Assembly: GCA_964446285.1 (NCBI GenBank)
Contig: CAYUNT010000119.1
Span: forward strand, 1 to 14,285
DNA: 14,285 bases
Reading direction: 5' to 3'
DNA from: CAYUNT01 sp964446285
GTDB taxonomy: Bacteria > Sumerlaeota > Sumerlaeia > SLMS01 > CAYUNT01
Shown here piece by piece: positions 6,724 to 14,262 of this stretch; positions within the stretch are counted from its first letter, which is position 1, and every line of letters begins with the position of its first letter. The notes beneath the pieces are model-generated. The model did not search any database, was not told the origin of the DNA, and saw only the letters and a list, made by a program, of their open reading frames with translations. The position numbers were made by a program, and so were the translations under genes.

Positions 6724-7218
6724 ATGAGCCAGACATCAAGCCAAGCGCCTGTAGGGTCTTCATCTTCGAAATCCAAACCCAGCGCGTCTTCCATCCCCTC
6801 TCAATTTGACGTTCCTCTTTCCGCCGCCGAAAAAGAGCAGTTGCGCTGGTTTCCCGCCGAGGGATGGGCGCGAGCGGCCGCCTTTGCGATCATAGCCTGG
6901 CTCGTATGGTTTGGCGTTCACCATTTTGCCGTCAAATTTATCGACATCTACGCACAACTGGGTGCGGAATTGCCTTTGGCGTCCCGCCTGGGCATATTTT
7001 TCATGAGCAAAGGTATTTTTCTGTTTTCGCTGCTCGTATTTGGCGCCGCCGCCGCGATGGCCGCTATTCCCGGACGCCGGGGATGGATAGTCACGGTAAT
7101 ACTCTTCCTGTTGTTCACCCTCTTCATGTTCTTCCTGATTTTCGCGTGCGTCATTCTCCCCATGCGCACTCTTCCCGTCATCGTCTCCAGGATGAGCCAG
7201 CCAGCCGGCGGATCCTGA
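6724..7218 (+). CDS. small three-helix membrane protein, function unknown
   Basis: I do not recognise a defined family. The 164-residue product has a Ser/Pro/Lys-rich hydrophilic N-terminus (1-40), then three hydrophobic segments at about 50-70, 94-114 and 121-146, and a short tail. The segment AELPLASRLGIFFMSKGIFLF recalls the stretch before the first helix of type II secretion GspF-like proteins (LPxxTR), but the rest is too short for that family, so I give no function. The reading frame is supported by the clean pattern of hydrophobic helices and by its length between divergent and convergent neighbours. The ribosome binding site before ATG 6724 (GAGCGG) is weak. Confidence 0.7.
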   Translation: MSQTSSQAPVGSSSSKSKPSASSIPSQFDVPLSAAEKEQLRWFPAEGWARAAAFAIIAWLVWFGVHHFAVKFIDIYAQLGAELPLASRLGIFFMSKGIFLFSLLVFGAAAAMAAIPGRRGWIVTVILFLLFTLFMFFLIFACVILPMRTLPVIVSRMSQPAGGS

Positions 7219-7297
7219 GAGATGCCGTTTTGCGAATAGCACGCTGAAAAAAGGAATTTGGGCGGAGCAGCGCGCGCCTCAGCCATACGCAGGAAGG

Positions 7298-8197
7298 TTA
7301 TTTCTTTTTCTTCTTCTCGCCGCCGATCAGGTTGTTGAGTCCCTGGCCAACGTCCTGAACCGCGCCCTCAACGGCCTTGCCCGCGCCTTTGACCGCGCCG
7401 CCAACGCCTTCTGTGGCCGATTTTCCCGCGTCGCGCAAGCCGCCGGGAAGCTTGTTCAACGCCGCGCCCATGTCGCCCAGCACATCGTCAGGCAGAATGC
7501 CGCTGCCCGACTTCTTGATGCCGCCGATCAGACCCGCGAAAAACTCGCGCATGGCTTCGGCGGGCGTCACGCCTTGCTTTTTGCCGCCCAGGTCGTTCAT
7601 CTCAATGGAGGGAAGCGCCACGTCCAGCGTCTTTCCTCCCTTTTGGAAGGGAATGGCCACGCGCACTTTTGTGCCTTCCACAACCACTTTTTCGATCTTG
7701 ATCGCCTTTTGTGATTTTTCTTCCGCCGCGGGCTGTTCCGCAGGTTTTTCCGCACCGGCCTCTTCTTTGGGAGCAAGGCGAGAGGCGTTGTCCATCAGGT
7801 CCTGCAAATTCGACCCGCCCAGGCGCGCTTCCATTGTGATTTCCGCCTGAGAGAGCTGCACGAGGTTGATGACCGGCTCGTCCGTGCGGAACGACTTGAT
7901 GTTGGCCTTCGCCTTCACAATTCCAAAGCGCATGGCGCGATCCGTGCCGTAGGTTTTGTCTTTGGGATTTCCAATGACGATGTCGCGAAATTCAACCAGG
8001 CCTTCTGTGGGTTTGACAGTGCAGCCGCCGACCTTCACATCGGCAAGAAGCACATACGACAAAGTTTTTTCCGTTGCGGTTTGAACGACCTTATCAAGGT
8101 TCGAGTAAAGAACGACCGCCCCCACAATGAGAAGAACCGCCACGATGGCGATGGAAATGAGAACGATTTTCAGGACTTTTCCGCGCGAATCAGACAT
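7298..8197 (-). CDS. AsmA-like membrane-anchored protein
   Basis: The 299-residue protein starts with a short basic segment and one transmembrane helix (10-31), leaving the rest outside the cytoplasmic membrane. Residues 32-125 (TLSYVLLADVKVGGCTVKPTEGLVEFRDIVIGNP) look like the N-terminal repeat of AsmA/DUF748-type envelope proteins, which in larger members help move lipids to the outer membrane. A Glu/Ala/Lys/Pro linker (142-165) and a second beta-rich block (166-203) follow. Residues 248-292 form an amphipathic Gly/Ala/Val stretch (GVGGAVKGAGKAVEGAVQDV), and the protein ends in five lysines. It is much shorter than classic AsmA. ATG 8197 has GGAGG 9 bp upstream; an in-frame extension to 8284 is rejected. 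Confidence 0.75.
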   Translation of the reverse strand: MSDSRGKVLKIVLISIAIVAVLLIVGAVVLYSNLDKVVQTATEKTLSYVLLADVKVGGCTVKPTEGLVEFRDIVIGNPKDKTYGTDRAMRFGIVKAKANIKSFRTDEPVINLVQLSQAEITMEARLGGSNLQDLMDNASRLAPKEEAGAEKPAEQPAAEEKSQKAIKIEKVVVEGTKVRVAIPFQKGGKTLDVALPSIEMNDLGGKKQGVTPAEAMREFFAGLIGGIKKSGSGILPDDVLGDMGAALNKLPGGLRDAGKSATEGVGGAVKGAGKAVEGAVQDVGQGLNNLIGGEKKKKK

Positions 8198-8532
8198 TGG
8201 TTTATGCCTCCATCGAACAAACGCAAAGAGAAGAAGGTATCGAGTGAACGGCAATAGGCCGTCCAAACCGAAAGGAAATAGCAAAGCCGCCCTTCAGGGT
8301 CAAGAAGCAGCCTGCCACACCGGGAAAAGTCTTGTCGGATTCGTCAGGGCGTATTTCTGAAAAGAAGGCTGCCGGCAGTCCGCAAATCGTCGATGTTCGG
8401 CAAGAATCCGCGTGACGCCGGGGGCGCTTTTCGCAAACGTTCCTTTCGCGCGGCGGAGGGGCTTCCCGCAGCTCCGCAACCGCTTCGCCCAATTCCATTC
8501 TTGCACCTGGCCGATGCGCCGCACGCCATCCA
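8198..8532. other. divergent intergenic region without recognised gene
   Basis: The 335 bp between the AsmA-like gene and trmB hold two outward promoters by position. Apart from the 10-bp palindrome CTGCCGGCAG at 8369-8378, I see no strong structure. Open frames on both strands (for example 8202-8498 on the minus strand) lack domain similarity and start signals. Confidence 0.45.
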
Positions 8533-9330
8533 ATGAACTCGCACTCCCCTCTCGAAAATCATTCCCCTTCGAGTTCCTCTTCACCCATTTCCAACGAAGC
8601 GCCGCCGTCTGAGCAAACGCCCACTTTGGACGGCGCTCCCGCGCCATTTGATATGGAAATTCGCCTGGGCGCGCTTGAACGCCCCTTGCGATGGGATGTC
8701 ATTTTCGGAAACGCCAACCCAGTCCACATCGAGATCGGGTCCGGCAGCGGCCACTGGCTGGCGGAATTCGCGCGCCTGCATCCGGAATGGAATTTCCTCG
8801 GCATCGAAAAAACCCGCAGCGAGGTGCGCCGGGCACTTGACAAGATTCAGCGGCGCGGACTCGTCAACGTGCGCCTGATTAGCTGTTATGCGGATTATGT
8901 GATCGCGCTGTATGTCGGAGATGCCAGCGTGGATGCCCTGCACGTGTATTTCCCCGATCCGTGGCCGAAAACACGCCATGCCCGCCGCCGCGTGTTTCAG
9001 CCGGATTTCGTCCGCGAACTCGCCCGCATCCTCAAACCAGGCGCGCCGCTGTTCGCCATGACGGATGTGGACGACTACCACCGGCGCATTCTCACCGCCG
9101 CCGCGCAAGTCCCGAGCCTTCGCCTCGAAGAAGACCGCCGCCTCGACCTCGAATATCCGCGCGATGCCGAGGGGCGGCCAGTCCCCTTCGACCTTATCCC
9201 GGCCGCGGAACTCCCCGAGGCGTTTCGCCTGACCACCAACTACGAACGAAAAGCCCTGGCGGCCGGGAGTCCGATCCACTCGATGCGCTGGAGGCGCTTG
9301 GACGCCGGGGAATCGCTGCCTGCGCAATAG
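8533..9330 (+). CDS. trmB: tRNA (guanine-N7-)-methyltransferase
   Basis: TrmB transfers a methyl group from S-adenosylmethionine to N7 of G46 in the tRNA variable loop. The SAM-binding motif is HIEIGSGSGHW (65-75), the second acidic residue lies in FLGIEKTRSE (88-97), and the family signature VYFPDPWPKTRHARRR is at 138-153. The C-terminal substrate motif is TTNYERKA (234-241). The product has 265 residues, longer than most because of a Ser/Pro-rich N-terminus of about 40 residues before MEIRLGALERP. No good ribosome binding site precedes ATG 8533, so translation may begin later, but no better in-frame start precedes the conserved part except ATG 8653. The corrinoid gene follows 237 bp downstream. 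Confidence 0.92.
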   Translation: MNSHSPLENHSPSSSSSPISNEAPPSEQTPTLDGAPAPFDMEIRLGALERPLRWDVIFGNANPVHIEIGSGSGHWLAEFARLHPEWNFLGIEKTRSEVRRALDKIQRRGLVNVRLISCYADYVIALYVGDASVDALHVYFPDPWPKTRHARRRVFQPDFVRELARILKPGAPLFAMTDVDDYHRRILTAAAQVPSLRLEEDRRLDLEYPRDAEGRPVPFDLIPAAELPEAFRLTTNYERKALAAGSPIHSMRWRRLDAGESLPAQ

Positions 9331-9353
9331 GCATTCCGCGCCGAATCAGACTT

Positions 9354-9370
9354 TCCCATTTGACATGGGA
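9354..9370 (+). terminator. short hairpin after trmB
   Basis: TCCCAT-TTGAC-ATGGGA forms a perfect 6-bp stem 23 bp downstream of the trmB stop. No T-run follows, so it is a weak candidate for a terminator and could equally be an mRNA-end stabilising stem. Confidence 0.25.
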
Positions 9371-9567
9371 GCCAGAACCTGGAAAACATCTGCGCCTGCG
9401 GCTGAGGCGGCAGGATTAACGATTGCACAGGCATAGCCCTCCATGCATAAATGCGCAGCGTAAGCGGTTACGTCCGCTAAAGGGGCCTGCGCTATTCTCT
9501 CCGCCTTGCGCGAAAAATCCGCCCCGCAAATCATCATGTTTTATATCGTCGCCTAAGGATGCAGACC

Positions 9568-10248
9568 ATGAACCTCCTTGAAACCATTCGCGATAACATC
9601 ATCTGTGGGAAGGTGGATCAGAACAGCAAATATCCGCCGCAAAAGCGCGGAGAACCAGGTGTGGCTGAATTGGTTTCGCAGGCGCTCGGAGAGGGCGTGG
9701 CGGCAAATGATATCCTTCGCCAGGGTTTGATGGCCGGCATGGAAGTGGTTGGCCGGCGCTTCAAGGCGAATGAGATTTTCGTTCCGGAAGTGCTCATGGC
9801 CGCCAAGGCGATGAAGGCAGGCATGGCAAAACTCCAGGCGCTTTTTGCCAAAGATGGGCAGCCCACCGAAGGCACGATCATCCTGGGAACCGTCCAGGGC
9901 GACATCCACGACATCGGGAAAAACCTCGTCGCCATGATGTTCGAGGGAGCGGGATTCCAGGTGGTGGATCTCGGCGTGGACGTTTCGCCGGAGCGTTTCA
10001 TCGAGGCGGCGCGCGGAAAACCCCAGGCGGTAATTGGTCTTTCGGCCCTGCTTACCACAACGATGCTGAACATGAAGCGGACCATCGAAGCGGTGCGGTC
10101 GGCGGGTTTGGACAATATGGTCATAATTGGCGGCGCGCCTGTTACGCAGCAATTCTGCGACGAAATCCAGGCGAGCGCCTATGCCCCCGATCCGCAGAGC
10201 GCCGTCGAAAAAATTCGCTCGATGCTGGTTAAAGCCCCGCAGAACTAG
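9568..10248 (+). CDS. corrinoid (cobalamin-binding) methyltransferase protein
   Basis: This resembles the small corrinoid proteins of methyltransferase systems (MtbC/MttC type), which shuttle a methyl group on bound cobalamin. A helical cap domain (about 1-95, GLMAGMEVVGRRFKANEIFVPEVLMAAKAMKAG) precedes a Rossmann-like B12 domain. The lower-ligand histidine is H114 in GDIHDIGKN, with GLSALLTTTM (157-166) and IIGGAPV (186-192) for the nucleotide tail. Residues 17-32 (VDQNSKYPPQKRGEPG) are an insertion in the first helical hairpin relative to MtbC, perhaps a subfamily trait. No methyltransferase or reactivator is encoded nearby. ATG 9568 has AAGGA at 8 bp; an upstream ATG at 9559 overlaps that site. 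A related role in sensing B12 cannot be excluded. Confidence 0.88.
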   Translation: MNLLETIRDNIICGKVDQNSKYPPQKRGEPGVAELVSQALGEGVAANDILRQGLMAGMEVVGRRFKANEIFVPEVLMAAKAMKAGMAKLQALFAKDGQPTEGTIILGTVQGDIHDIGKNLVAMMFEGAGFQVVDLGVDVSPERFIEAARGKPQAVIGLSALLTTTMLNMKRTIEAVRSAGLDNMVIIGGAPVTQQFCDEIQASAYAPDPQSAVEKIRSMLVKAPQN

Positions 10249-10433
10249 GCCGATAATCCCGGCGCGCAAACGCGCAAATCGGCGCAGATTTCGCAAAACT
10301 CTTTGTTGCAGGCGCGAGTTTCCCCTTGTCCGGCAAATCGGCCATTGGTTTGCTGGCGCGCAACACGGGCGCAGGACGCCGCACGCCGGCGTATCGAGCG
10401 CTGTGCGGAAATCTCCTGATGGAGGTTACGGAT

Positions 10434-11630
10434 ATGTTTAGTGCAATGGAAATGGCGCCTCCGGACTCCATCCTGGGCCTGACGGAAGCCTTCAACAAGG
10501 ATGCGAATCCCAAAAAGGTCAACCTGAGCGTTGGTGTATATAAAGACGCCGAGGGAAAGACACCTGTCTTCCGCACAGTGAAGAAGGCCGAGGCCCGCCT
10601 CGTTGAAAAAGAGGCGACCAAGGGCTATTTGCCTATCGACGGCGCGCCGGATTATTGCGCCGCCGTGCAGCGCATGATCTTTGGCGAGGAACACGAATTG
10701 TATTCCTCCAAGCGCGCGGCCACGTCGCATACGCCCGGAGGAACTGGCGCTCTGCGCGTGGCGGCCGAGTTCATTAAAGCGCTCAACCCCAAAGCCACCG
10801 TGTGGCTGAGCGAGCCGACCTGGCCCAACCATCCGGCAATTCTCAAGGCGGCGGGAGTGGAGCATAAAACCTATGCTTACTACGACGCGGCTACAAAATC
10901 TTTCGCTTTCGACGCCATGATGGAGGCGATCGAGAAGATTCCGGCCGGTGACGTGATTCTCCTGCACGCCTGCTGCCATAACCCGAGCGGCATCGACCCC
11001 ACGCTCGCGCAATGGAAGAAGATCGCGGATGGGGTGCGGCGGCGCGAAATCCTGCCGCTGTTCGATTTCGCCTACCAGGGGCTGGCCGAGGGCTTGCGCG
11101 AAGACGCCGTCGGAATGCTCGAATTTTGCCGCCCGGGCGAGGAACTCCTCATTTCCAGTTCCTTCTCGAAAAACTTCGGACTCTACAGCGAGCGCGTCGG
11201 GGCGCTGACGGTTGTCGGCGCAAACCAGGAGGCGACGCTCAAGGCCCAAAGCAACGTCAAAAAAATCATCCGGGCCATCTACTCGAACCCGCCCAACCAC
11301 GGCGGCGCTGTCGTTTCGACAATCCTGAATGACGCGGAACTGCGCGCCGAATGGGAACAGGAAGTGACTGCGCTTCGCGAGCGAATCCACTCGATGCGCA
11401 AACTGTTTGTCGAAACATTGCGCGCCAAGGGAGTCGCCCAGGACTTCTCGTTCCTCATCCGCCAGCAGGGCATGTTCTCGTTCTCGGGCCTGACCCGCGA
11501 ACAGGTGGTGCGGCTGCGCCAGGAATACGCTATTTACATTGTGGAATCGGGCCGCATTAACGTGGCGGGGATGACGGCCAAAAACATGGATTATCTCTGC
11601 GACGCAATCGCGACCGTCTTGCGCGGATAG
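10434..11630 (+). CDS. aspartate/aromatic aminotransferase (class I, AspC/TyrB type)
   Basis: A 398-residue PLP enzyme of fold type I. The Schiff-base lysine is K246 (SSSFSKNFGLYSERVG). Other key residues fall at the numbers remembered for E. coli AspC: N183 in HNPSG, D211 and Y214 in FDFAYQGL, R254, R280 in IRAIYSNPPNHG, and R374 in ESGRINVAG. R374 binds the alpha-carboxylate and R280 the distal carboxylate of dicarboxylic substrates, so aspartate/glutamate is expected; aromatic amino acids (TyrB-like) cannot be ruled out. ATG 10434 has a strong GGAGG 8 bp upstream and fits the family length; the frame is open to a TTG at 10326. It follows the corrinoid gene on the same strand after 185 bp. 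Confidence 0.93.
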   Translation: MFSAMEMAPPDSILGLTEAFNKDANPKKVNLSVGVYKDAEGKTPVFRTVKKAEARLVEKEATKGYLPIDGAPDYCAAVQRMIFGEEHELYSSKRAATSHTPGGTGALRVAAEFIKALNPKATVWLSEPTWPNHPAILKAAGVEHKTYAYYDAATKSFAFDAMMEAIEKIPAGDVILLHACCHNPSGIDPTLAQWKKIADGVRRREILPLFDFAYQGLAEGLREDAVGMLEFCRPGEELLISSSFSKNFGLYSERVGALTVVGANQEATLKAQSNVKKIIRAIYSNPPNHGGAVVSTILNDAELRAEWEQEVTALRERIHSMRKLFVETLRAKGVAQDFSFLIRQQGMFSFSGLTREQVVRLRQEYAIYIVESGRINVAGMTAKNMDYLCDAIATVLRG

Positions 11631-11784
11631 AAAAGGCGCCGATCTGATCCTCGGCAATCCCAGTACAATCGCGGCGCGGGCGATCCGGTGGCTTGGGCAT
11701 CTTGCCCAAGATTTCTTCGCTGTTGCGAACAGCCCCTGGGCATTCGCCCGCGCTCAAAGGAACCAATCCTCCGGGGGGCCTTCC

Positions 11785-12567
11785 ATGAACCCGTCTGCGG
11801 ATTCGCACCCGCAACCTCCCGGGCGTCTGCGCGCGCGGGATCGAATTGAGGAGTTCTTTGTTCGCATCGGGGATTTTTTCGTTCCGCCGATGTGCCCAGG
11901 TTGTGCGCGGCGGCTCGTCGAGGGCGAGTTTGTGCTTTGCGCGGACTGCAGACAGGCGCTGGCGCCGCCTGCGGGCGTGCTTTGCGAATTCTGCGGACGC
12001 CCGGGTCCGCGATTGGCTCCGAATGGACGCTGCGAGGATTGCGCCCATCTGCCTGAGGGCGTTTTCGATTCCGCCCGCGCCGCGTTCTTGTATCTGGGGC
12101 CGATTGTCCCGGTGATCCATCATTTGAAATACCGCCGCCACGAAGAACTGGCCGAGGTTCTCGGGCGGATGCTGTTTTTGTTTTGGCGCGAGAAATGGCC
12201 GCAAGCCGCCGCGGCGGATCGGCTGATTCCAATTCCCCTGCACTGGACGCGGCGTCTGCGGCGCGGATTCAACCAGGCCGAAAGCCTCGCGAGCGTAATG
12301 GCGCGCCTGAGCGGCGTCCCGATGCCCGAGCCGTGCCTGCGCCGCACGCGCCCGACGCGCTCGCAAACCCGCCTGACCGCGCGCGGACGCTGGAAAAACG
12401 TCCAGGGCGCCTTCGAAGTCATCCGGCCCGATTGGGTGGCGGGCAGGCGCATTTTGCTTGTGGATGACGTAATCACAACGGGCGCCACAATGGCTTCGGC
12501 GGCGCGAGCGCTGCGGCGCGCGGGCGCGGCATCCATCCACGCCATCGCCCTCGCCCGGGCAATGTGA
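11785..12567 (+). CDS. comF: ComF-family phosphoribosyltransferase-like protein
   Basis: The 260-residue protein has the ComF layout. A double zinc-binding region has four CxxC pairs (C37/C40, C52/C55, C67/C70, C83/C86). A phosphoribosyltransferase-like domain follows, with IPIPLHWTRRLRRGFNQAESLA (148-169), the TRSQTRLTARGRWKNVQGAF block (191-210) and the PRPP loop ILLVDDVITTGATM (223-236). ComF proteins function in uptake of transforming DNA and, in E. coli (GntX/YhgH), in use of external DNA. No other competence gene is in the window, so natural competence is not implied. The start is supported by GGGGGG before ATG 11785. The stop lies 31 bp from the convergent oxidoreductase stop. Confidence 0.9.
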   Translation: MNPSADSHPQPPGRLRARDRIEEFFVRIGDFFVPPMCPGCARRLVEGEFVLCADCRQALAPPAGVLCEFCGRPGPRLAPNGRCEDCAHLPEGVFDSARAAFLYLGPIVPVIHHLKYRRHEELAEVLGRMLFLFWREKWPQAAAADRLIPIPLHWTRRLRRGFNQAESLASVMARLSGVPMPEPCLRRTRPTRSQTRLTARGRWKNVQGAFEVIRPDWVAGRRILLVDDVITTGATMASAARALRRAGAASIHAIALARAM

Positions 12568-12579
12568 TGAAAGACAGGA

Positions 12580-12602
12580 TTTTTCGTGCTTTTCGTGGTT
12601 AA
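12580..12602. repeat. short copy of the CGAAAA repeat overlapping a stop codon
   Basis: The minus strand reads TTAACCACGAAAAGCACGAAAAA. This equals the left arm of the 5334-5418 hairpin with one 9-bp unit removed. It occupies nearly all of the gap between convergent comF and the oxidoreductase gene, and its TTAA supplies the TAA stop of the oxidoreductase (12599-12601). Confidence 0.75.
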
Positions 12603-13903
12603 TTCTTACATTTTTTGCGGTAGGCGGACATGTCCACCACAGCGCCTGTGGCGCGCGCTTCTTCCGCGGCCAGCGCCAAAACGTGCGCCTCGACGGCGAT
12701 TTCCAGCGAACGCCGGATAAACGTCTGGTCGTTTTCTTTGTAACAGCGCAGGAAATTGCGGATCGCCCCTTCGTCGCCGCCGCCATGCGCGCCCGCCGTG
12801 CGCGCCCGCAGGCGATACACCTTGGGTTTGTCCTGATACCACATTCCCGTCTTGAAGCGGAATGTCGAGATTTCCTGTTTCTCGAAGTGGCCGTTCAGTT
12901 CGCCTTCGGTTCCGATGATGCGGATCGTGCGCAGCGGAAGGAACGAATTGGCCCGCGCGGAGAAATTGACCTGAATCCCGTTCTCGAATTCGGCAATGAC
13001 TTCCTGATGATCGACGGCCGAGTTGTCGCTGTGAAAAACGCAACGCCCATAAGGTCCGGTTTCGATGGCGCGGCGGCGCGCTTCGAGCGACGTATCAAGC
13101 GAAATCGCGCTCACCGGCCATTCGGCATAGTCGCCCAGATACAGCGCGGGCGCATAGAATGGACAGGTTTTCTCGGCCGGGCAGCCGTCGAGGCAGCGCT
13201 TGGGCGCGCCCGCCGGGGCGTTTTCCGGGCGGAAAAACCGCAGCGCGCCCACCGAAGCCACTCGCGATGCCCGCGCATCGCAAAGCCAAGTGGCGATGTC
13301 CATGTCGTGGCAGCATTTTGTCAGGATCATCGGACCGGTGGTGTCCACGCGCCGCCAGTTGCCGCGAACGTAGCTGTGCGCATAGTGCCAGTAGGCGATG
13401 TTCTCGGACATCGCGATTGTGATCGGCCGCCCGATCGCGCCTTCCTCGATCAGCGATTTCACCTTGCCGTAAAACGTCGTAAAGCGCAACGGATGGCAGA
13501 TTTGCACCATGCGGTCGCGTTCGGCGGCTTTGCGCTCGATAGCCAGGCACTCCGCGGCAGTGACGCCCATTGGTTTTTCGAGGAAAAGATGATACCCCGC
13601 CTCCAGAATCGCCAGCGAAGAAGGCAGGTGCTCGCGGTCGAGCGTGGCGTTGAAACACAACGGCGCAAGAGGCGCCGGGCGCGTGACAAGGTCGCTCCAT
13701 GAGGCGAATTGCATCGACTCCGCGATGCCGTGATCCGAGGCGAATTTGCGGCGGCGGCCTTCGTCCGGCTCGGCGACGGCGATGAATTTCAACAACTCGG
13801 GCGTCCGCTTGGCAAAGGCTCCGAATGCATCGCGTCCGCGCCCGCCGGCCCCGACCAGAACCGCCTCGACGGGCTGAGTGTTTTTGCCAGTGTTCTTGCT
13901 CAT
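12599..13903 (-). CDS. Gfo/Idh/MocA-family oxidoreductase
   Basis: A 434-residue NAD(P)-dependent dehydrogenase-like protein of the Gfo/Idh/MocA family, which usually acts on sugars, inositols or their acids. The Rossmann start is VLVGAGGRGRDAFGAF (15-30). The cofactor/catalytic EKP is at 109-111 (LFLEKPMGV), and the HDMD block with the expected catalytic histidine is at 199-202. Residues 237-247 hold three cysteines, CLDGCPAEKTC, a pattern I associate with a subset of these enzymes and which may bind a metal. No signal peptide is visible, so it is likely cytoplasmic. ATG 13903 has AAGGAG 5 bp upstream, an excellent site. A 12-bp palindrome sits just above it. The substrate is unknown. Confidence 0.92.
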   Translation of the reverse strand: MSKNTGKNTQPVEAVLVGAGGRGRDAFGAFAKRTPELLKFIAVAEPDEGRRRKFASDHGIAESMQFASWSDLVTRPAPLAPLCFNATLDREHLPSSLAILEAGYHLFLEKPMGVTAAECLAIERKAAERDRMVQICHPLRFTTFYGKVKSLIEEGAIGRPITIAMSENIAYWHYAHSYVRGNWRRVDTTGPMILTKCCHDMDIATWLCDARASRVASVGALRFFRPENAPAGAPKRCLDGCPAEKTCPFYAPALYLGDYAEWPVSAISLDTSLEARRRAIETGPYGRCVFHSDNSAVDHQEVIAEFENGIQVNFSARANSFLPLRTIRIIGTEGELNGHFEKQEISTFRFKTGMWYQDKPKVYRLRARTAGAHGGGDEGAIRNFLRCYKENDQTFIRRSLEIAVEAHVLALAAEEARATGAVVDMSAYRKKCKN

Positions 13904-13929
13904 GAGAACTCCTTGATCCAGGCGCTGGC

Positions 13930-13941
13930 TTTAACGTTAAA
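13930..13941. promoter_or_regulatory. 12-bp perfect palindrome upstream of the oxidoreductase
   Basis: TTTAACGTTAAA is a perfect palindrome with a central CpG, 26 bp from the oxidoreductase ATG. It is nested in a wider near-symmetry, with GGCGC at 13921-13925 and GCGCC at 13945-13949. The layout and position suit a LacI-type repressor site on a sugar-metabolism gene. The regulator is not in the window. Confidence 0.45.
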
Positions 13942-14103
13942 TCTGCGCCGGGCGACAGACAGCGAATCCACAATCTCCCCCGCCATGCAAGCCTTTTCCC
14001 CAGACCGGAAGGATTTGGCGAGTTGTGGGTTGTGAGAGAAGAAGTGGGCAGTGATCAGTGGGCGGGCCTTATATCAAGGCGAATAGCGGCCACTGTGTCA
14101 CTG
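13942..14103. other. intergenic DNA upstream of the oxidoreductase
   Basis: No gene is recognised here. The minus strand should carry the oxidoreductase promoter, but hexamers are not clear. The string GCCACTG at about 14090 resembles a cobalamin-riboswitch core by chance only; the other conserved boxes are missing. Confidence 0.4.
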
Positions 14104-14262
14104 AGATGAGACCTATGGGACGCATGGGACCTATGGGACCTATGAGACATCTGGCGCGGCAGAGAATAAAGCTAACAGGCTATTGGCTTGGCTGTATGGA
14201 TTCCGCCAGTTTCGTTTGTCCCATAGGTCCCATAAGTCCCATTCGTCCCATAGGTCCCATCT
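14104..14262. repeat. inverted pair of 9-bp tandem arrays
   Basis: The left arm (14104-14148) is the reverse complement of the right arm (14218-14262) at 41 of 45 positions by direct comparison. Each arm is five 9-bp units of the GTCCCATAG type; the right arm reads GTCCCATAG, -TAA, -TTC, -TAG, -TCT. The 69-bp spacer carries a further inverted CTGGCG/CGCCAG pair just inside the arms. The whole can fold into a long hairpin or cruciform. The right arm ends in the same GTCCCATCT-GT as the array at 56-91. Confidence 0.85.

Noticed and set aside
9331..9567. Possible cobalamin riboswitch before the corrinoid gene
   Set aside because: GAGCCAGAACCTGG faintly resembles one riboswitch box, but the GCCACTG core and the other boxes are missing from the leader.
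10245..11657. 470-codon open frame on the minus strand
   Set aside because: It lies opposite the aminotransferase gene, shows no domain, and is the expected antisense shadow of a GC-rich gene.
11785..12567. ComF as evidence of a competence locus
   Set aside because: ComF homologues are widespread in non-competent bacteria and no pilus or DNA-uptake gene is nearby.
11557..12786. 409-codon minus-strand frame across comF
   Set aside because: It runs antisense to the zinc-finger and PRPP motifs of ComF and crosses two genes; a shadow frame.
12683..13702. 339-codon open frame on the plus strand
   Set aside because: It is antisense to the oxidoreductase, whose catalytic motifs are intact; the frame has no family features.
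14084..14110. GCCACTG string as a B12-box
   Set aside because: No other conserved riboswitch element surrounds it and no B12-related gene follows.
56..14262. The arrays at both window edges as ends of one mobile element or island
   Set aside because: The genes between are ordinary core genes with no integrase or transposase; the arrays are more likely independent dispersed copies.
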